The notes under the pieces: model-generated
Told to the model about the DNA's origin: nothing
Databases searched by the model: none
Seen by the model: the letters and a program-made list of their open reading frames with translations, nothing else
Program-made: the position numbers and the translations under genes
Origin: Balanoglossus misakiensis
Lineage: Eukaryota; Hemichordata
Reading direction: 5' to 3'
NCBI GenBank assembly: GCA_040954595.2
Contig: CM082580.2
Location: 12,958,001 to 13,022,000 of the forward strand
DNA length: 64,000 nucleotides
In this document: in pieces, positions 61,127 to 64,000 of the stretch
How positions within the stretch are numbered: the stretch's first letter is position 1
How the letters are laid out: each line of letters begins with the position of its first letter

Positions 61127-63103
61127 ATGGATGTCCACGCGAGTTGTCCGATGAATGGATTACAGCTGGGGGTGGACGCTGTCTTGGAGAAACTGGGCTG
61201 TCACTTCACCTGGCCTGAACTCTGTGACAAAGACTCCAAGACCCTAGAGCGTGCTAGGAGCGACCTCAACAACATTGTGTCGCGGACTGAGGAATGTAAT
61301 TTTTCAAGCTTGCCCAGTCGCTCTGCAGCTTTGGTTAACTTGCAGGGATTTGTAGAATACAGTTTGAAGGAGGACGAAGCCGCGGTGGGAAAATTTAAAG
61401 AAGTTCTTTGTCACGATGCGCGTAATCACAACGCATTAGCCAACTTGGCTTTTATTTACAAAGAGCAAGGCTCATTGAGGCTTCACAGAGAATATCTGGC
61501 AAAACTAAAATCATTTCACTGCAATGATGACCAACGTGTCGCCTGCCATTCCACGATTGTATCCCGCAGTCTTGCTGACCGCGGACACGCAATACGTTTC
61601 TTCGAGCAAGATACACGACAGTTTTCGTACATGGAGTACTTTCGGGAGGCTGCTGAAGTTGGCAGACGATGCTCCACACCTGCACCTGAGCGGGCCGAGT
61701 GGCTCTTTGATTATGCATTAGCACTCTATCGTCGAGACAATCATTACATATTCGCCGAGGCCATACCGTCCTCCCTGGAGCGGAGTTTTTGCGAAGCAGC
61801 TGAGGCTTTTTACGAAGTGACCACAATTGACGCATCTGCGGTTCGTAACCGGGCGTTGTCATGGATATTTCTGGCCGTTCTGCTGAACAATGTCAAGGGT
61901 CGTTCACTTTCCCTTCCATTGCCACATCTCCCGGATGTTCACTTTCTGACAGTCGAAGATTGTTTGCAACGGGGTCTGAAACTCTCGACAGAACCTTACA
62001 TCACCCGCCGGGTTGCCGCAGAATATATCCGAATGAGACAATACTCTCTTGCTGAGCAGCTTTTTAAGAAATCATTAGACGGCTTGAAGTCGTGGTTCGC
62101 CTATCGACATCAAGGCAGGCTATTCCTGACGATGTACGAAGATGAAAATTATCACCACTGCCGTGACCATGGTGACAGGAATGAGTTACTCTGGAAAGCC
62201 GAAAAAAGTTTCTCGCAAGCGCTTAAAATGAAGGAAGTGCACGCAGATTATTCCGATCTAGGCTATGTGTATTTTCTCATGGGGCAAAACTCAAAGGCCC
62301 TGCGGCATTACAAAAATGCCGTCCACAGCAAGGATGACGATTATTTTAACCCTTATGACACGTATTACCGCTGGGCTCGTTGTCTTCGAGAAATGGGTGA
62401 AATCGAAGGAGCCGAGGAAAAAATGAAAGAAGGTCGAGAATTGGTCAAAAAATTGAAAGAGCTGACCATCGCGGCAGGAGATGGCGATTACCATGGGGAA
62501 TATTGTCAGGGAGATTGTTATAAAATATCAACCAAAGATATACCGGGTTACGTGAATCTGTTGAAAGAGTACAGGGTACACGATAGGACTAGCATTAGGA
62601 AAGGTCGACTCAGTTTACAGGAAAGATCTTTAAAACTTCGCGACGAACCGAAATCGGGTTCCTCGGAAATTTTCCCGTTTGATTTTCTGGTTTGTTTCAG
62701 TGAAAAAGACTCGGAATGGGCTCAGGCGTTGCTGACAAAACTCGAAAAGGACCATGGACTGAAGGGCATTATACATTTTCGGGATTTTGTTCCAGGCGAT
62801 GCCATTGTCGATAATATAGTCAGCTTCATCGAGAAAAGCCACAAAACCATCGTCATTCTCACTCCCAATTTCGTCGCCGGCAAATGGTGCCAATACGAGT
62901 TAAAACAGGCGCATTGCGTTGCTATAGAAACGGGTCGGAACATTATCGTGCCAGTGATGCTGGTGACTACAGAAGTACCAAAGATGATACGGGAAGTTAC
63001 GTATCTGAAATGTGTGCACGGGCAACTGTCGGCCACGGATTTCGATAAACTGGTGCAGACACTGCGGCAGAGTGACCCCGACGCCAATGGCGATAGCCTG
63101 TAG
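61127..63103 (+). CDS. IFIT-like TPR protein with C-terminal TIR domain (gene B)
   Basis: Single-exon frame of 658 aa in context GAAAATGG; a second in-frame Met is at residue 9. Residues 23-29 are LGCHFTW, followed by LERARSDLNNI, the IFIT N-terminal signature. The TPR-like body shares many positions with gene A: EECNF, NLQGFVEY, KFKEVL, SLADRGHAIRFF, WLFDYALALYRRD, RALSWIFLAVLLN, RRVAAEYIRMRQY, and HADYSDLGYVYFLMG. The TIR domain is about 516-648: FPFDFLVCFSEKDSEW, box 2 HFRDFVPG (552-557, BB-loop Pro556 kept), IEKSHKTIVILTPNFV, and KWCQYELKQAH with Glu591, very close to TLR2-type TIR. It lacks the acidic run of gene A. It likely signals with or like TLR/MyD88 adaptors, or hydrolyses NAD like enzymatic TIRs; sequence alone does not decide. 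Confidence 0.88.
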   Translation: MDVHASCPMNGLQLGVDAVLEKLGCHFTWPELCDKDSKTLERARSDLNNIVSRTEECNFSSLPSRSAALVNLQGFVEYSLKEDEAAVGKFKEVLCHDARNHNALANLAFIYKEQGSLRLHREYLAKLKSFHCNDDQRVACHSTIVSRSLADRGHAIRFFEQDTRQFSYMEYFREAAEVGRRCSTPAPERAEWLFDYALALYRRDNHYIFAEAIPSSLERSFCEAAEAFYEVTTIDASAVRNRALSWIFLAVLLNNVKGRSLSLPLPHLPDVHFLTVEDCLQRGLKLSTEPYITRRVAAEYIRMRQYSLAEQLFKKSLDGLKSWFAYRHQGRLFLTMYEDENYHHCRDHGDRNELLWKAEKSFSQALKMKEVHADYSDLGYVYFLMGQNSKALRHYKNAVHSKDDDYFNPYDTYYRWARCLREMGEIEGAEEKMKEGRELVKKLKELTIAAGDGDYHGEYCQGDCYKISTKDIPGYVNLLKEYRVHDRTSIRKGRLSLQERSLKLRDEPKSGSSEIFPFDFLVCFSEKDSEWAQALLTKLEKDHGLKGIIHFRDFVPGDAIVDNIVSFIEKSHKTIVILTPNFVAGKWCQYELKQAHCVAIETGRNIIVPVMLVTTEVPKMIREVTYLKCVHGQLSATDFDKLVQTLRQSDPDANGDSL

Positions 63104-64000
63104 AACTATTTATTGTATCGGGCACCTTATGTTTCATTGACACGGTTATGGTCCCATCTATTACATGTAAATCCAGACAATTTCCGCTCAGTGGCCTTTT
63201 CTTGGAATCTATTCAGAAACTGACGACCAATTTGTGCTTCGGGCTATGACTTAACACCAAACAACCTGGAATTAACCTTCTTAAATTAAGCATTATATTT
63301 GCAATAAGTTGCTTGATACTCCCATAGGAGACACATCTGCAATTTTTGGATATTTTTTAAGTTTTGTTTCAAATGACAAGGGCAAGTGGAAAACCTGTGG
63401 ACTTGGTGTCTTCCTACTGCCTTTCAGGTTTATAATTCTTAGATAGAAATATTCAGTGATATGTCAATTGTCAAGAGAATATTCAAATATATGTACTGAC
63501 ATCTCTTAACCACGAGTCTGTCTTGAAATTATTTAGTGAATGCTCGATGCTGTAGTTTCAATTTCATCTCCTGTACACAGAAGATGGTGGAGATTAACAA
63601 GAATAGTACTTGCAGCCTTTCATAATCACATACACCTTATCACATCAACTGTGCTAACACAAGCCAATAATTCCTGATATTTTGGGAGTGTCTGCAATGG
63701 AGTCCGTGATATACAACCCTCTGCAAATGGAATAAAAAGTCAGCCATTTCAGGCCACTTGGTAGTAACGAGGAGATTTATTGATAAATTGGCCGATCGAG
63801 GGACAAAAGTGTAGACTGTAAAATCATACAGCTCCAACCCAGGAACCAAAATACCACAAAAGTGAAAATTTTCGACTTCTCTACATTTGCAAACTTTACC
63901 AGCGACATATTTGATAGTTTTACTTGTCAGACTGAAAAACTGACAAGCTAAATGAGTGAAACGATGGTTGGTGATGATCTTGTGTCCAATAACCTGACAA
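63104..64000. other. 3' flank of gene B, no gene recognised
   Basis: AT-rich flank. AATAAA at 63731-63736 may be the poly(A) signal. An 8-bp perfect hairpin is at 63923-63947. No ORF with motifs. Confidence 0.55.
63923..63947. repeat. Short perfect inverted repeat
   Basis: CTTGTCAG, a 9-nt A-rich loop, then CTGACAAG. Arms are exact. Confidence 0.8.

Noticed and set aside
61452-61862. 136-aa minus frame within the + strand IFIT-TIR gene B
   Set aside because: Shadow of the real gene; no motif.

Overview
The window comes from an intron-rich animal genome, most likely an invertebrate deuterostome (amphioxus or a hemichordate). Three things point there. The metazoan genes are intact (histones with 3' stem-loops, Twinkle, LNX, a RASEF-type Rab). 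Several genes carry innate-immunity modules (death domains, TIR, Ig). The long AT-rich introns are peppered with poly-C/poly-G runs. No bacterial or viral genes were seen. The species call is inference; the gene calls rest on reading frames, splice sites and phase matching.

Layout. 1-882 (+): the 3' end of a gene with two death domains in tandem. 1677-6351: a replication-dependent histone mini-cluster, H2A(-)/H2B(+), H4(+), H2A(-)/H2B(+). The two H2A/H2B pairs are a 1,226-bp collinear duplicate with shared divergent promoters. 6352-11899: no gene recognised. 11900-18060 (+): a six-exon single-pass membrane protein with a cysteine-free Ig-like domain and a small cysteine-rich exon. 20172-39386 (-): a 14-exon RASEF/Rab44-type coiled-coil Rab GTPase of 505 aa, whose first exon lies 13.7 kb upstream of the second. 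39387-42394: no gene recognised. 42395-44422 (-): a single-exon mitochondrial Twinkle helicase. 47841-56263 (+): a 13-exon LNX-type RING/four-PDZ E3 ligase of 602 aa. 57883-59940 (-) and 61127-63103 (+): two single-exon genes, head to head, each with an IFIT-like TPR body and a TLR-like C-terminal TIR domain.

The most unusual part is the divergent IFIT-TPR/TIR pair. The N-terminal motif LGCH(L/F)TW and the repeat body look like vertebrate interferon-induced IFIT proteins, while the C-terminus is a TIR domain. A perfect kappa-B-type site (GGGAAATCCC) lies in the shared 1.2-kb intergenic region. One of the two proteins has lost the BB-loop proline. Together with the death-domain gene at the left edge and the Ig-type receptor, the window is rich in putative immune genes interspersed with housekeeping genes.

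Splice models were built by hand. All boundaries are GT-AG, phases match across every junction listed, and total coding lengths are multiples of three. 5' UTR exons, transcript ends and possible extra in-phase exons remain uncertain.
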